Source: Cryobacterium levicorallinum (GTDB lineage: Bacteria; Actinomycetota; Actinomycetes; Actinomycetales; Microbacteriaceae). From it: DNA of 64,000 nucleotides. The stretch covers positions 62,001 to 126,000 of the forward strand of contig NZ_SOFE01000023.1 in the NCBI RefSeq assembly GCF_004402405.1. Reading direction: 5' to 3'. A program made the position numbers and the translations under genes. Positions within the stretch are counted from its first letter, which is position 1; every line of letters starts with the position of its first letter. Of the stretch, positions 46,988-55,396 are shown in pieces. The notes under the pieces are model-generated. The model worked only from the letters and a program-made list of their open reading frames with translations. It searched no databases and was not told where the DNA came from.

Positions 46988-47905
46988 ATGAAAATCGTCT
47001 TTGCCGGCACGCCGGAGGTCGCCGTACCCAGCCTCACGGCCCTGGCCGGTACCGATCACGAGATTGTGACCGTCATCACCCGAGCGGATGCCCCGCTCGG
47101 ACGCAAGCGCACCCTCACCCCGTCGCCGGTCGCGCTGGCTGCCGCGGAGCGGGGGTACCCGGTGCTCAAGACCAACCGGCTCGACGCCGAGGCGACCGAG
47201 ACTATCCGTGCTCTGCAGCCCGACCTCGGCGTCATCGTCGCCTATGGCGGAATCGTGCGCGAACCACTGCTCTCGGTGCCGCGCCTCGGCTGGATCAACC
47301 TGCACTTCTCCCTCCTGCCGCGGTGGCGGGGGGCATCTCCGGTTCAGCGCGCCGTGATCGCCGGGGACGAGCTGATCGGTGCTGCCGTGTTCCAGCTGGT
47401 GCCCGAGCTCGATGCGGGCGATGTGTTCGGAAGCTTTTCCCGGCCCCTAGGCGTACATTCCACATCGGGAATACTTCTCGACGAGCTCAGCCACAGTGGC
47501 GCCGAACTGTTGCTGCGGGTCGTGGGCGAGCTCGCGGCCGGTACTGCCGTGGCCGTGCCGCAGACCGGCGAAGTCACCCTCGCGCCGAAACTGACCAGGG
47601 ACGACGCGCGCATCAATTTCGACCAGCCGGCAGCATCCGTTTATAGCCGTATTCGCGGCGTGACCCCCGAACCCGGCGCGTTCACCACGGTGAACGGTGC
47701 CGTTCTCAAACTTCTCGAGGTCGCTCCGAGCGGCGACGAGCCGAACCTGCCTGCCGGAACTGTTCTGCAGCGTGATACACCAGTGCTCGTGGGCACGCAG
47801 ACCGAACCTCTGGTTTTGCTGCGCGTGCAACCTGCCGGAAAGACAGCAATGACAGCGAATGACTGGTGGCGCGGAGTGGCAGCAGAATCGGTGATCGCAT
47901 TATGA
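46988..47905 (+). CDS. fmt: Methionyl-tRNA formyltransferase
   Basis: Fmt formylates initiator Met-tRNA. The 305-residue protein has the formyl-THF domain with FAGTPEVAVPSL at the start and LHFSLLPRWRGASPVQRAVIAGD (the SLLP catalytic region with conserved Asn/His/Asp context), and a C-terminal OB-like tRNA-binding domain. It directly follows priA and overlaps rsmB as ATGA. Its partner deformylase lies at 60395-60967. Confidence 0.97.
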   Translation: MKIVFAGTPEVAVPSLTALAGTDHEIVTVITRADAPLGRKRTLTPSPVALAAAERGYPVLKTNRLDAEATETIRALQPDLGVIVAYGGIVREPLLSVPRLGWINLHFSLLPRWRGASPVQRAVIAGDELIGAAVFQLVPELDAGDVFGSFSRPLGVHSTSGILLDELSHSGAELLLRVVGELAAGTAVAVPQTGEVTLAPKLTRDDARINFDQPAASVYSRIRGVTPEPGAFTTVNGAVLKLLEVAPSGDEPNLPAGTVLQRDTPVLVGTQTEPLVLLRVQPAGKTAMTANDWWRGVAAESVIAL

Positions 47906-49398
47906 GCGACGATCGCACGGGGGGAAGAGGCAATGCCGGCGCGGCGCGTTCTGGCGGGTCGGCTGGCGACAGCGCCGCCGAATCTGCGTACTCTGGCGGT
48001 GTCCCGCGCGCGCGCCAGGCCCCGGCCGATTTCGTGCAGCCGGCCCGCCGCATCGCCTACGAGGTGATCGCCGCCGTGCGCGAGTCCGACGCCTACGCGA
48101 ACCTGTTGCTGCCGACCCGTATTCAGCGTGCCGCTCTCAATACAGCGGATGCCGCCCTCGCGACCGAGCTCACCTACGGCACCCTGCGCATGCAGGGCTT
48201 CTACGACCGCGTGATCGCCCTCGCCGCGAACCGTCCCGTCAGCGCGATCGATCCCGCAATTCTCGATGTGCTGCGCCTCGGCGCCCACCAGCTTCTCGCC
48301 ACGCGGGTCGCCACCCATGCCGCGGTCAACGAATCGGTCTCGCTCGCCAAGCAGGTCGGCTCACGCTCCGCGACGGGATTCACCAATGGGGTGCTGCGCA
48401 CCATCTCCCGCTCGAGCGCTGAGGAATGGCGCGATCTGGTGCTGGAGGGCTCGGTCAACGCCGATGACCGGCTCGCCGCCGAATTCTCCCACCCGGCCTG
48501 GATCGTGCGCGCTTTTCGCAAGGCTCTGCAGGCTGAGGGCCATGAAAGCGAGCTCTCGGACCTGCTCGCCGCCGACAATATGGCGGCCAAGGTCAACATG
48601 GTGGCGCTGCCCGGTCTCGCGACCGCCGCAGATCGCGAACGCCTCGGCCTCGCCGACGAGTTCTCGCCGGTCGGTTTCGTGCTGGATTCCGGCGACCCGT
48701 ACCATCTGGTGACCGCGACGGAAGGCCGCGTTCGGGTGCAGGACGAGGGCTCGCAGATCGCCGCCCTGGCGCTCAGCCGGGCGCGGCCCATCATTCCGGG
48801 GGAGCGCTGGCTCGACCTCTGCGCCGGCCCCGGCGGCAAGGCCGCCCTGCTCGCCTCCGAAGCACGCGCCGGGGGAGCTGTGCTCGTAGCGAACGAGCTC
48901 GTACCGGCCCGGGCAATCCTCGTGCGCACCGCCCTCGCGGCTCTGCCCGAAACGGTTCCGGTGTGGGAAGTGGATGGCACCACCATCGGCCAGACGCACC
49001 CGGACACCTTCGACCGCATTCTGCTCGACGCGCCGTGCACGGGCCTCGGCGCTCTGCGCCGCCGGCCAGAGGCGCGCTGGCGCAAGCAGCCCAAGGACGT
49101 TGCCGACCTCGCCGGTTTGCAGTCCGGACTCATCGACGCGGCCCTGCTCGCGCTCAAGCCCGGCGGCATCCTGGCCTATGTGACGTGCTCGCCGCACACC
49201 GCCGAGACCCGCGCGATCGTCGCCCTGGCGGTGCGCAAGGCCGGCGGAACCGTGACGGCGCTCGACACGGCTGCCGTCGTGCAGTCGTTCAGCGCCGCCA
49301 ACCTCGATCTGCCCGCCGGTACCGGCAGCGTTCAGCTGTGGCCGCACCGCCACGGCACCGACGCCATGTTCATCACGCTGCTGCAGCGCGCCCTCTAG
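47902..49398 (+). CDS. rsmB: RsmB, 16S rRNA (cytosine-5) methyltransferase
   Basis: RsmB methylates C967 (E. coli numbering) of 16S rRNA. The 498-residue product has a Gly/Ser-rich N-terminal 35 residues, a NusB-like domain (about 45-175) and the SAM-dependent domain with LDLCAGPGGKAALLAS, DAPCTGLGALRRRPEARWR and the catalytic Cys in YVTCSPHTAET. ATG at 47902 overlaps the fmt stop. The order priA-fmt-rsmB is common. Confidence 0.95.
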   Translation: MSDDRTGGRGNAGAARSGGSAGDSAAESAYSGGVPRARQAPADFVQPARRIAYEVIAAVRESDAYANLLLPTRIQRAALNTADAALATELTYGTLRMQGFYDRVIALAANRPVSAIDPAILDVLRLGAHQLLATRVATHAAVNESVSLAKQVGSRSATGFTNGVLRTISRSSAEEWRDLVLEGSVNADDRLAAEFSHPAWIVRAFRKALQAEGHESELSDLLAADNMAAKVNMVALPGLATAADRERLGLADEFSPVGFVLDSGDPYHLVTATEGRVRVQDEGSQIAALALSRARPIIPGERWLDLCAGPGGKAALLASEARAGGAVLVANELVPARAILVRTALAALPETVPVWEVDGTTIGQTHPDTFDRILLDAPCTGLGALRRRPEARWRKQPKDVADLAGLQSGLIDAALLALKPGGILAYVTCSPHTAETRAIVALAVRKAGGTVTALDTAAVVQSFSAANLDLPAGTGSVQLWPHRHGTDAMFITLLQRAL

Positions 49399-49428
49399 CC
49401 TCGCGTCGGTGCTGTCGGCGCGCACCGA

Positions 49429-49434
49429 TACAAT
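49429..49434 (+). promoter_or_regulatory. -10 box for a leaderless dnaG transcript
   Basis: TACAAT (49429-49434) ends 6 nt before the dnaG ATG and no Shine-Dalgarno lies between. No strong -35. Confidence 0.55.
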
Positions 49435-49440
49435 TTACCT

Positions 49441-51306
49441 ATGGCTGGACTGATTCGACAAAGCGACATCGAAGAGGTCAAGGCCCGTACTAATATCGCG
49501 GACATCATCGGTGACTATGTCACCCTGAAGTCCGCCGGTGTCGGTTCGATGAAGGGTCTCTGCCCCTTCCATGACGAACGCAGCCCCAGCTTTCACGTGC
49601 GTCCGCAGGTTGGCTTCTACCACTGCTTCGGCTGCGGCGAGAGCGGCGACGTCTATTCCTTTCTGCAGAAGATGGACCACGTCAGCTTCAGTGAGGCCGT
49701 TGAGCGGCTTGCCGGTCGGGTCGGCCTCGACCTGCACTACGAAGACGGTTCCGGAGCGGCCCCGGACCACGGCAATCGTGCCCGCCTGCTCGCGGCCAAC
49801 CAGGTGGCATCCGATTTCTTCATCGACCAGCTCGGCAGCGCGGGCGCTGAGGTCGGCCGGGCGTTTCTGGGGCAGCGCGGTTTTGACGCTGCCGCTGCGA
49901 CCCGGTTCGGCGTCGGGTTTGCGCCCAAGAGCTGGGACGAACTGACCAACCACCTCCGCGCCAAAGGCTTCACCACCGAGGAACTCACCTTGTCCGGTCT
50001 GGTCTCGAGCGGCGATCGCGGCATCTACGACCGTTTTCGTGGGCGCCTGGTCTGGCCGATTCGCGACATCACCGGGCAGACCATTGGCTTTGGAGCGCGC
50101 AAGCTGCTCGACGACGACAAGGGCCCGAAATACCTCAACACCCCCGAGTCCCCAGTCTACCACAAGGCTCAGGTGCTCTACGGCCTCGACCTCGCCAAGC
50201 GCGACATCTCGCGCAGTCACCAGGTCGTCGTGGTCGAAGGCTACACCGACGTGATGGCGTGCCATCTGGCCGGCATCACCACCGCGGTCGCTACCTGCGG
50301 CACCTCGTTCGGCGTCGACCACATTAAGGTGTTACGCCGCGTGCTCGGCGATGATTCCGGTGTCGGCGAAGTCGTCTTCACCTTCGACCCCGACGCTGCC
50401 GGTCAGAAGGCCGCCATGCGCGCCTTCAGCGAGGAGCAGCGGTTCTCCGCTCAGACCTACGTCGCGGTCGGCCCGGAGGGCCTCGACCCCTGCGACCTGC
50501 GCCTGCAGCGCGGCGATGATGCGGTCAGGAGAATGGTCGACGCGAAGAAGCCGATGTTTGAGTTCATGATTCGGCAGATCCTCTCCCAGTACAACCTCGA
50601 CACGGTCGAGGGTCGCACGGCCGCCCTGCGTGCCGCAGCCCCCATCGTCGGCGATATTCGCGACCCGGTGCTGCGACCCGGCTACACCCGGGAACTCTCG
50701 CGCATGCTCGGCGTCGATATGGGCGAGGTTGCCAGGGCCGTCACCAACGCCCAGCCCGGAGCGCGCTCTTCGGCGAGCGGCGGGCCAAACGCTCCCCGGC
50801 ATGCCGGCGCGGTCGAAGTGCTGCCGGAGCGCCCATTCTCGCTGGTCGAATTGCCCGGCGACCCGGTCACCCGACTCGAGCGCGACGGCCTCATGGCCAT
50901 GCTGCAGCGCCCAACGCTGATCGGCCGGGACATCCTCGACAGCGCGGTGCAGACATCCTTTGCGAATAGCTCTCTCGCGGTGGTGCGCGACGCGATCGCC
51001 TCGAGCTTGCCGCACTTCGAGGCGCCCGACTGGCTCGATCGCGTCGTCGCGGAGGTTCCGGACACCCTGAAGAACCTTGTTCAGGAGCTCGCCATGGCCA
51101 ATCTGCCCGAGCGCACCGAGAAAGATGTCACCCGCTACGTGCGCGAGATCACCATCGTGCTCATTGACAAAGACCTGTTGCGCCTCAAGGCCGAATTGCT
51201 CGGCCGACTGCAACGAGCGGATGCCAGCGAGACCGAGATATACCGCACGCTCCAGCGCGAACTCGTGCGCGTCGAGGCCGAGCGACGCGCCCTCCGCGAC
51301 GAGTGA
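49441..51306 (+). CDS. dnaG: DNA primase
   Basis: DnaG makes RNA primers at the fork. The 621-residue enzyme has the N-terminal zinc ribbon (LCPFHDERSPSFHV and YHCFGCGESGD), the RNA polymerase core with a TOPRIM domain (VVVVEGYTDVMACH and FTFDPDAAGQKAAMRA) and a C-terminal DnaB-contact domain from about 440. There is no ribosome binding site ahead of the ATG; a TACAAT 6 nt upstream suggests leaderless translation. Confidence 0.97.
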   Translation: MAGLIRQSDIEEVKARTNIADIIGDYVTLKSAGVGSMKGLCPFHDERSPSFHVRPQVGFYHCFGCGESGDVYSFLQKMDHVSFSEAVERLAGRVGLDLHYEDGSGAAPDHGNRARLLAANQVASDFFIDQLGSAGAEVGRAFLGQRGFDAAAATRFGVGFAPKSWDELTNHLRAKGFTTEELTLSGLVSSGDRGIYDRFRGRLVWPIRDITGQTIGFGARKLLDDDKGPKYLNTPESPVYHKAQVLYGLDLAKRDISRSHQVVVVEGYTDVMACHLAGITTAVATCGTSFGVDHIKVLRRVLGDDSGVGEVVFTFDPDAAGQKAAMRAFSEEQRFSAQTYVAVGPEGLDPCDLRLQRGDDAVRRMVDAKKPMFEFMIRQILSQYNLDTVEGRTAALRAAAPIVGDIRDPVLRPGYTRELSRMLGVDMGEVARAVTNAQPGARSSASGGPNAPRHAGAVEVLPERPFSLVELPGDPVTRLERDGLMAMLQRPTLIGRDILDSAVQTSFANSSLAVVRDAIASSLPHFEAPDWLDRVVAEVPDTLKNLVQELAMANLPERTEKDVTRYVREITIVLIDKDLLRLKAELLGRLQRADASETEIYRTLQRELVRVEAERRALRDE

Positions 51307-51488
51307 CCCACGCGCAACTTCTGAGTCAGTGCATGAGCAACGACTTTGTTGCAGATACGTAAAGAAGCTGCGGCTGATCGTGGCAATCCGCGCATTCTGT
51401 GCTAATTCTTGGCTAACAGCAATGAACAGCTGCGCCCATTCTCGGGTTCTCCTGGTCATGAGACTTCTACAGGAAGAGGACGACGGAT

Positions 51489-53123
51489 ATGACATCCGCA
51501 TTCACTAACGGCAAGCGCGCTCTCGCTGCCACAGCAGGCTTCGCGGTCGCGGCGCTGGTACTGGCCGGTTGCTCAGCGGGCGGCAGCACGACTACCGACA
51601 ACGCAGGCGGCCCGATCACAATCGGCACCACAGACAAGGTCACCACGCTCGACCCGGCCGGCTCGTATGACTCCGGTTCCTTCTCGGTGCAGACCCAGGT
51701 CTTCCCGTTCCTGATGAACAGCGCCTACGGCACAGCGGATGTCGAGCCCGACATCGCCGTCAGCGCCGAGTTCACCTCACCGACGGAATACACCGTCACC
51801 CTCAAGCCCGACCTCGAATGGGCCAACGGCAACGCGCTCACCGCGTCCGACGTCAAGTTCAGCTTCGATCGTCAGCTGGCCATCGCCGACGAAAAGGGCC
51901 CGTCCACCCTCCTGGGCAACCTCGAGAGCACTGAGGCCGTCGACGACACCACGGTCGTCTTCACCCTGAAGGCCGGAAACGACCAAATCTTCCCGCAGAT
52001 CCTGTCCAGCCCCGCCGGCGTCATCGTGGATGAGGACTCCTTCTCCGCGACGGAGGTTACTTCCGACGACGACATTGTCGCAGCCGAGGCCTTTGCCGGC
52101 CAGTATGTGCTGACGAGCTACGACTTCAACAACCTGCTCTCGTATACGGCCTACGCGGGCTACCAGGGCCTGCTCGGCGCCGCCAAGACCGACGTCATCA
52201 ACGTCAAGTACTACACCGACGCGTCCAACCTCAAGCTCGACATTCAGGAAGGCAACATCGACGTCGCATGGCGCAGCCTGTCGGCGACCGACATTGACGA
52301 CCTTCGCGGCAACGACGCTGTCAGCGTCGTTGACGGCCCCGGCGGCGAGATCCGCTACATCACCTTCAACTTCAACACGCAGCCCTTCGGCACGACGACC
52401 GCTGACGCCGACCCGGCCAAGGCACTCGCAGTGCGCGCGGCCGTTGCCGATATCGTTGACCGCGAGGAACTCGCCGACCAGGTCTACAAGGGCTCCTACA
52501 CCCCGCTGTATTCCTACGTTCCCGCTGGCATGACCGGTGCCACCGAGTCGCTCAAGGGTCTCTACGGCGACGGTGAGGGCGGACCGGACATTGAGAAGGC
52601 CGCGGCAGACCTCGCCGCAGCCGGCGTGACCACCCCGGTCGCACTCAACCTGCAGTACAACGCGGACCACTACGGCCCCGGCTCGAGCGACGAGTATGCG
52701 CTGATCAAGGACCAGCTGGATGCTTCCGGCCTGTTCACAGTCAGCCTGCAGTCCACCGAGTGGGTTCAGTACTCCAAAGACCGAGTAGCTGACGTCTACC
52801 CCGCTTACCAGCTTGGCTGGTTCCCGGACTACTCCGACGCTGACAATTACCTGACGCCGTTCTTCGCCCAGAACAACTTTCTCCAGAACCACTACGACGA
52901 CGCCGAGGTCGATGCCATGATCAATGAACAGGCCGTCACGAATGACCCCGAGGCGCGCACCGCGCTCATCGAGGAAATCCAGGACAAGGTCGCGGCTGCA
53001 CTCTCCACCGTTCCGCTGCTCCAGGGAGCACAGGTCGCTATCACTGGGCCGAGCATCACCGGGACCGAAGACACGCTCGACGCGTCCTTCAAGTTCCGTT
53101 ATGGCGCGCTTGCCAAAGGTTAG
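51489..53123 (+). CDS. Peptide-type ABC transporter substrate-binding lipoprotein
   Basis: The 544-residue protein has a lipoprotein signal with lipobox LAGC at 25-28 and then a cluster-C (family 5) binding domain: GTTDKVTTLDPAGSYDSGS, NGNALTASDVKFSFDRQ and YPAYQLGWFPDYSDADNYLTPFF. Family 5 proteins bind oligopeptides, nickel, opines or sugars; the ligand cannot be read from sequence. It heads an importer operon. The 182-bp gap before it (51307-51488) shows no gene; GGAAGAGGACGACGG includes the ribosome binding site. Confidence 0.93.
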   Translation: MTSAFTNGKRALAATAGFAVAALVLAGCSAGGSTTTDNAGGPITIGTTDKVTTLDPAGSYDSGSFSVQTQVFPFLMNSAYGTADVEPDIAVSAEFTSPTEYTVTLKPDLEWANGNALTASDVKFSFDRQLAIADEKGPSTLLGNLESTEAVDDTTVVFTLKAGNDQIFPQILSSPAGVIVDEDSFSATEVTSDDDIVAAEAFAGQYVLTSYDFNNLLSYTAYAGYQGLLGAAKTDVINVKYYTDASNLKLDIQEGNIDVAWRSLSATDIDDLRGNDAVSVVDGPGGEIRYITFNFNTQPFGTTTADADPAKALAVRAAVADIVDREELADQVYKGSYTPLYSYVPAGMTGATESLKGLYGDGEGGPDIEKAAADLAAAGVTTPVALNLQYNADHYGPGSSDEYALIKDQLDASGLFTVSLQSTEWVQYSKDRVADVYPAYQLGWFPDYSDADNYLTPFFAQNNFLQNHYDDAEVDAMINEQAVTNDPEARTALIEEIQDKVAAALSTVPLLQGAQVAITGPSITGTEDTLDASFKFRYGALAKG

Positions 53124-53135
53124 AACGTAGTACGG

Positions 53136-53197
53136 CTAGAGTTTTCTCTAGTTTGATCACCGGGGGTATCTAGTGCTGATAGCGCTGGATACCCCCG
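53136..53197 (+). other. Two intercistronic hairpins after the binding-protein gene
   Basis: CTAGAG (53136-53141) pairs with CTCTAG (53146-53151) around TTTT. CGGGGGTATC (53161-53170) pairs with GATACCCCCG (53188-53197), a 10-bp stem with little U after it. Such stems often raise binding-protein mRNA over permease mRNA. Confidence 0.65.
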
Positions 53198-53222
53198 ATT
53201 CTTGTGCAATTGTGAGGTAGTA

Positions 53223-54311
53223 ATGACCACTGTGGCGATGAAGCCGCCCATGCCGGCGGCCGGGCGTTCCAAGAAGAACACCAGCCCGGGCGGTGGCATA
53301 GGCCGTTACCTCCTCGTACGATTCCTCCTCATCTTCCCCACCATTTTTATTCTGGTGTCGATGGTGTTCTGGCTGATGCGCACGACGGGAGACCCGATCA
53401 CCGCCGCGCTCGGCGGAAAGCTCGGTCCCGACCAGCTCGCCGTCCTCATTAAAGAGGCCGGCTATGATCGACCCATCCTCATCCAATATTTTGAGTACCT
53501 CGGGCAGGTCTTCACCGGCAACTTCGGCACGACAATCAGCACCAACCGTCCGGTGTCCGAGGTACTGCTCACCTACGGATCCGCTACGGCCGAGCTCGTG
53601 TTCTACGCGCTCATCGTGGCGTTCATCGTCGGTATTCCCCTCGGCATGGTTGCAGCGTACTGGCGGGACAAGGCGCCCGATGCCTTCCTGCGCGTGGCCG
53701 CCATTCTCTTCTATGCCACCCCGGTGTTTTTCGCCGGACTCCTGTTGAAACTTGTCTTCGCTGTCTGGCTCAAGGTCCTGCCGGTCGCCGGTCGGGCGAC
53801 CGTCAGCTCGGAACTGGAGATGGGGTTCCTGCCCGACAAGACCGGGATCTACTTCATCGACGCGTTGAAAACGGGCAATCCCGCCGTCTTCGGCGATGTG
53901 CTGCTGCACGCTGTACTTCCCGCGGTGGCACTCGGACTGCTCACCGCGGGCGTCTTCCTCCGCCTGGTGCGCACCAACGTCATCGGTACCCTGGGCACCG
54001 ACTATGTGGATGCCGCCCGCTCGCGTGGTGTAAATGAGTTTCGTCTGGTCAGCAAGCACGCTTACCGCCCCGCGCTCATCCCGATCATCACCGTCATCGG
54101 CTTGCAGGTGGCCCTGCTGCTCGGCGGCGCTGTACTGACCGAGACCACCTTTGAGTGGAAGGGGCTGGGCTTCATGCTCATTGAATTCATCAAGGCACGT
54201 GACTTCGTGGCCGTTCAGGGCATTGTGGCGCTCCTCGCTGTGATCGTGGCCCTGTCCAACTTCATCGTGGACATCATTGCCGCGCTCATTGACCCGAGAG
54301 TGCGGTACTAG
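53223..54311 (+). CDS. ABC transporter permease (DppB family)
   Basis: The 362-residue protein has an N-terminal helix (YLLVRFLLIFPTIFILVSMVFWLMRTTGDP, the DppB/OppB signature) and five more membrane helices. The EAA loop is seen in DYVDAARSRGVNEFRLVSKHAYRPALIPII. ATG at 53223 follows GAGGTAGTA. It pairs with the DppC-type permease 2 bp downstream. Confidence 0.93.
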   Translation: MTTVAMKPPMPAAGRSKKNTSPGGGIGRYLLVRFLLIFPTIFILVSMVFWLMRTTGDPITAALGGKLGPDQLAVLIKEAGYDRPILIQYFEYLGQVFTGNFGTTISTNRPVSEVLLTYGSATAELVFYALIVAFIVGIPLGMVAAYWRDKAPDAFLRVAAILFYATPVFFAGLLLKLVFAVWLKVLPVAGRATVSSELEMGFLPDKTGIYFIDALKTGNPAVFGDVLLHAVLPAVALGLLTAGVFLRLVRTNVIGTLGTDYVDAARSRGVNEFRLVSKHAYRPALIPIITVIGLQVALLLGGAVLTETTFEWKGLGFMLIEFIKARDFVAVQGIVALLAVIVALSNFIVDIIAALIDPRVRY

Positions 54312-54313
54312 CC

Positions 54314-55396
54314 ATGACTATTGACACCACTCACGCCCCCAAGGCTCCGCTATGGACTCGGCTGCCCGTCGTGCATCAACTCCGCCAGAGCGTCGGCCTG
54401 CAACGGGGAATGCTCGTGGTCGGCCTCGTCCTCACCGGCATCTTCATTCTCACCGCAATCTTCGCACCACTGCTCGCGCCGTACGGCTACAGCCAGCTGC
54501 GCGATGACAGTGGCCCCTTCGGCGCCCAGCAGGAGCCCGGCGGCGACCACCTGCTTGGCACCACCGTCGGCGGCTACGACGTGCTGTCGCGGGTCATCTG
54601 GGGCTCGCAGACCGCGATCACCGTCATGGTCATTGCCGTCGTGCTGTCGATCTTCGCCGGTGTGGCCCTGGGCCTCGTCTCCGGTTACTTCGGCGGCTGG
54701 CTCGACCGCGTACTCGTCGTCGTCTGCGACGCCGTCTACGCCTTCCCGGCGCTGCTGCTCGCCATTGTCATGGGGATCGTCATCTCCGGCGGTCGCTCCG
54801 GCCTGTGGGGTGGAATCTTCGCTGCCGCGATCTCCATCACCGTGGTCTTCATCCCGCAGTACTTCCGGGTGATTCGTGCGGAGACTGTGCGCATCAAGGC
54901 CGAGGCCTACGTGGAATCGGCCCGCGTGCTCGGCGCGAGCAACGGCCGCATCATGTTCCGTCACGTTCTGCGCAACGCCACCCGCACCCTGCCGCTGATC
55001 TTCACGCTCAACGCTTCGGAAGCCCTGCTGACCCTGGCCGGCCTCGGGTTCATCGGCTTCGGCATCGAACCCTCCTCCGCCGCCGAGTGGGGCTACGACC
55101 TGAACAAGTCACTCTCCGACGTCACCAGTGGCATCTGGTGGACCAGCCTGTTCCCCGGACTGGCCATCGTTCTCGTCGTGCTCGGCATCACCCTGGTCGG
55201 CGAGAGCCTCAACGACCTCGCCGACCCGCGCCTGCGCAGTCGCCGTGCCCCCGGAAAGACGGCCGGCATCGTCGCAGCGACCAGCGTCATTCCCGGTGGA
55301 ACCCTGGCTGGCGGTCCTGGCGGTATCGACGGGCTCGAAGCCGGCCTGCCGGCGCACGACCAACACGTGAACGACGACCCATTCGAGGCCAAATAA
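54314..55396 (+). CDS. ABC transporter permease (DppC family)
   Basis: The 360-residue protein has the DppC-type N-terminal helix (VVGLVLTGIFILTAIFAPLLAPYGY), GGDHLLGTTVGGYDVLSRVIWGSQTAI and the EAA loop AYVESARVLGASNGRIMFRHVLRN. A hydrophilic, Gly-rich C-terminal tail of about 45 residues follows the last helix. Its TAA shares a base with the ATP-binding gene (TAATG). Confidence 0.93.
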   Translation: MTIDTTHAPKAPLWTRLPVVHQLRQSVGLQRGMLVVGLVLTGIFILTAIFAPLLAPYGYSQLRDDSGPFGAQQEPGGDHLLGTTVGGYDVLSRVIWGSQTAITVMVIAVVLSIFAGVALGLVSGYFGGWLDRVLVVVCDAVYAFPALLLAIVMGIVISGGRSGLWGGIFAAAISITVVFIPQYFRVIRAETVRIKAEAYVESARVLGASNGRIMFRHVLRNATRTLPLIFTLNASEALLTLAGLGFIGFGIEPSSAAEWGYDLNKSLSDVTSGIWWTSLFPGLAIVLVVLGITLVGESLNDLADPRLRSRRAPGKTAGIVAATSVIPGGTLAGGPGGIDGLEAGLPAHDQHVNDDPFEAK

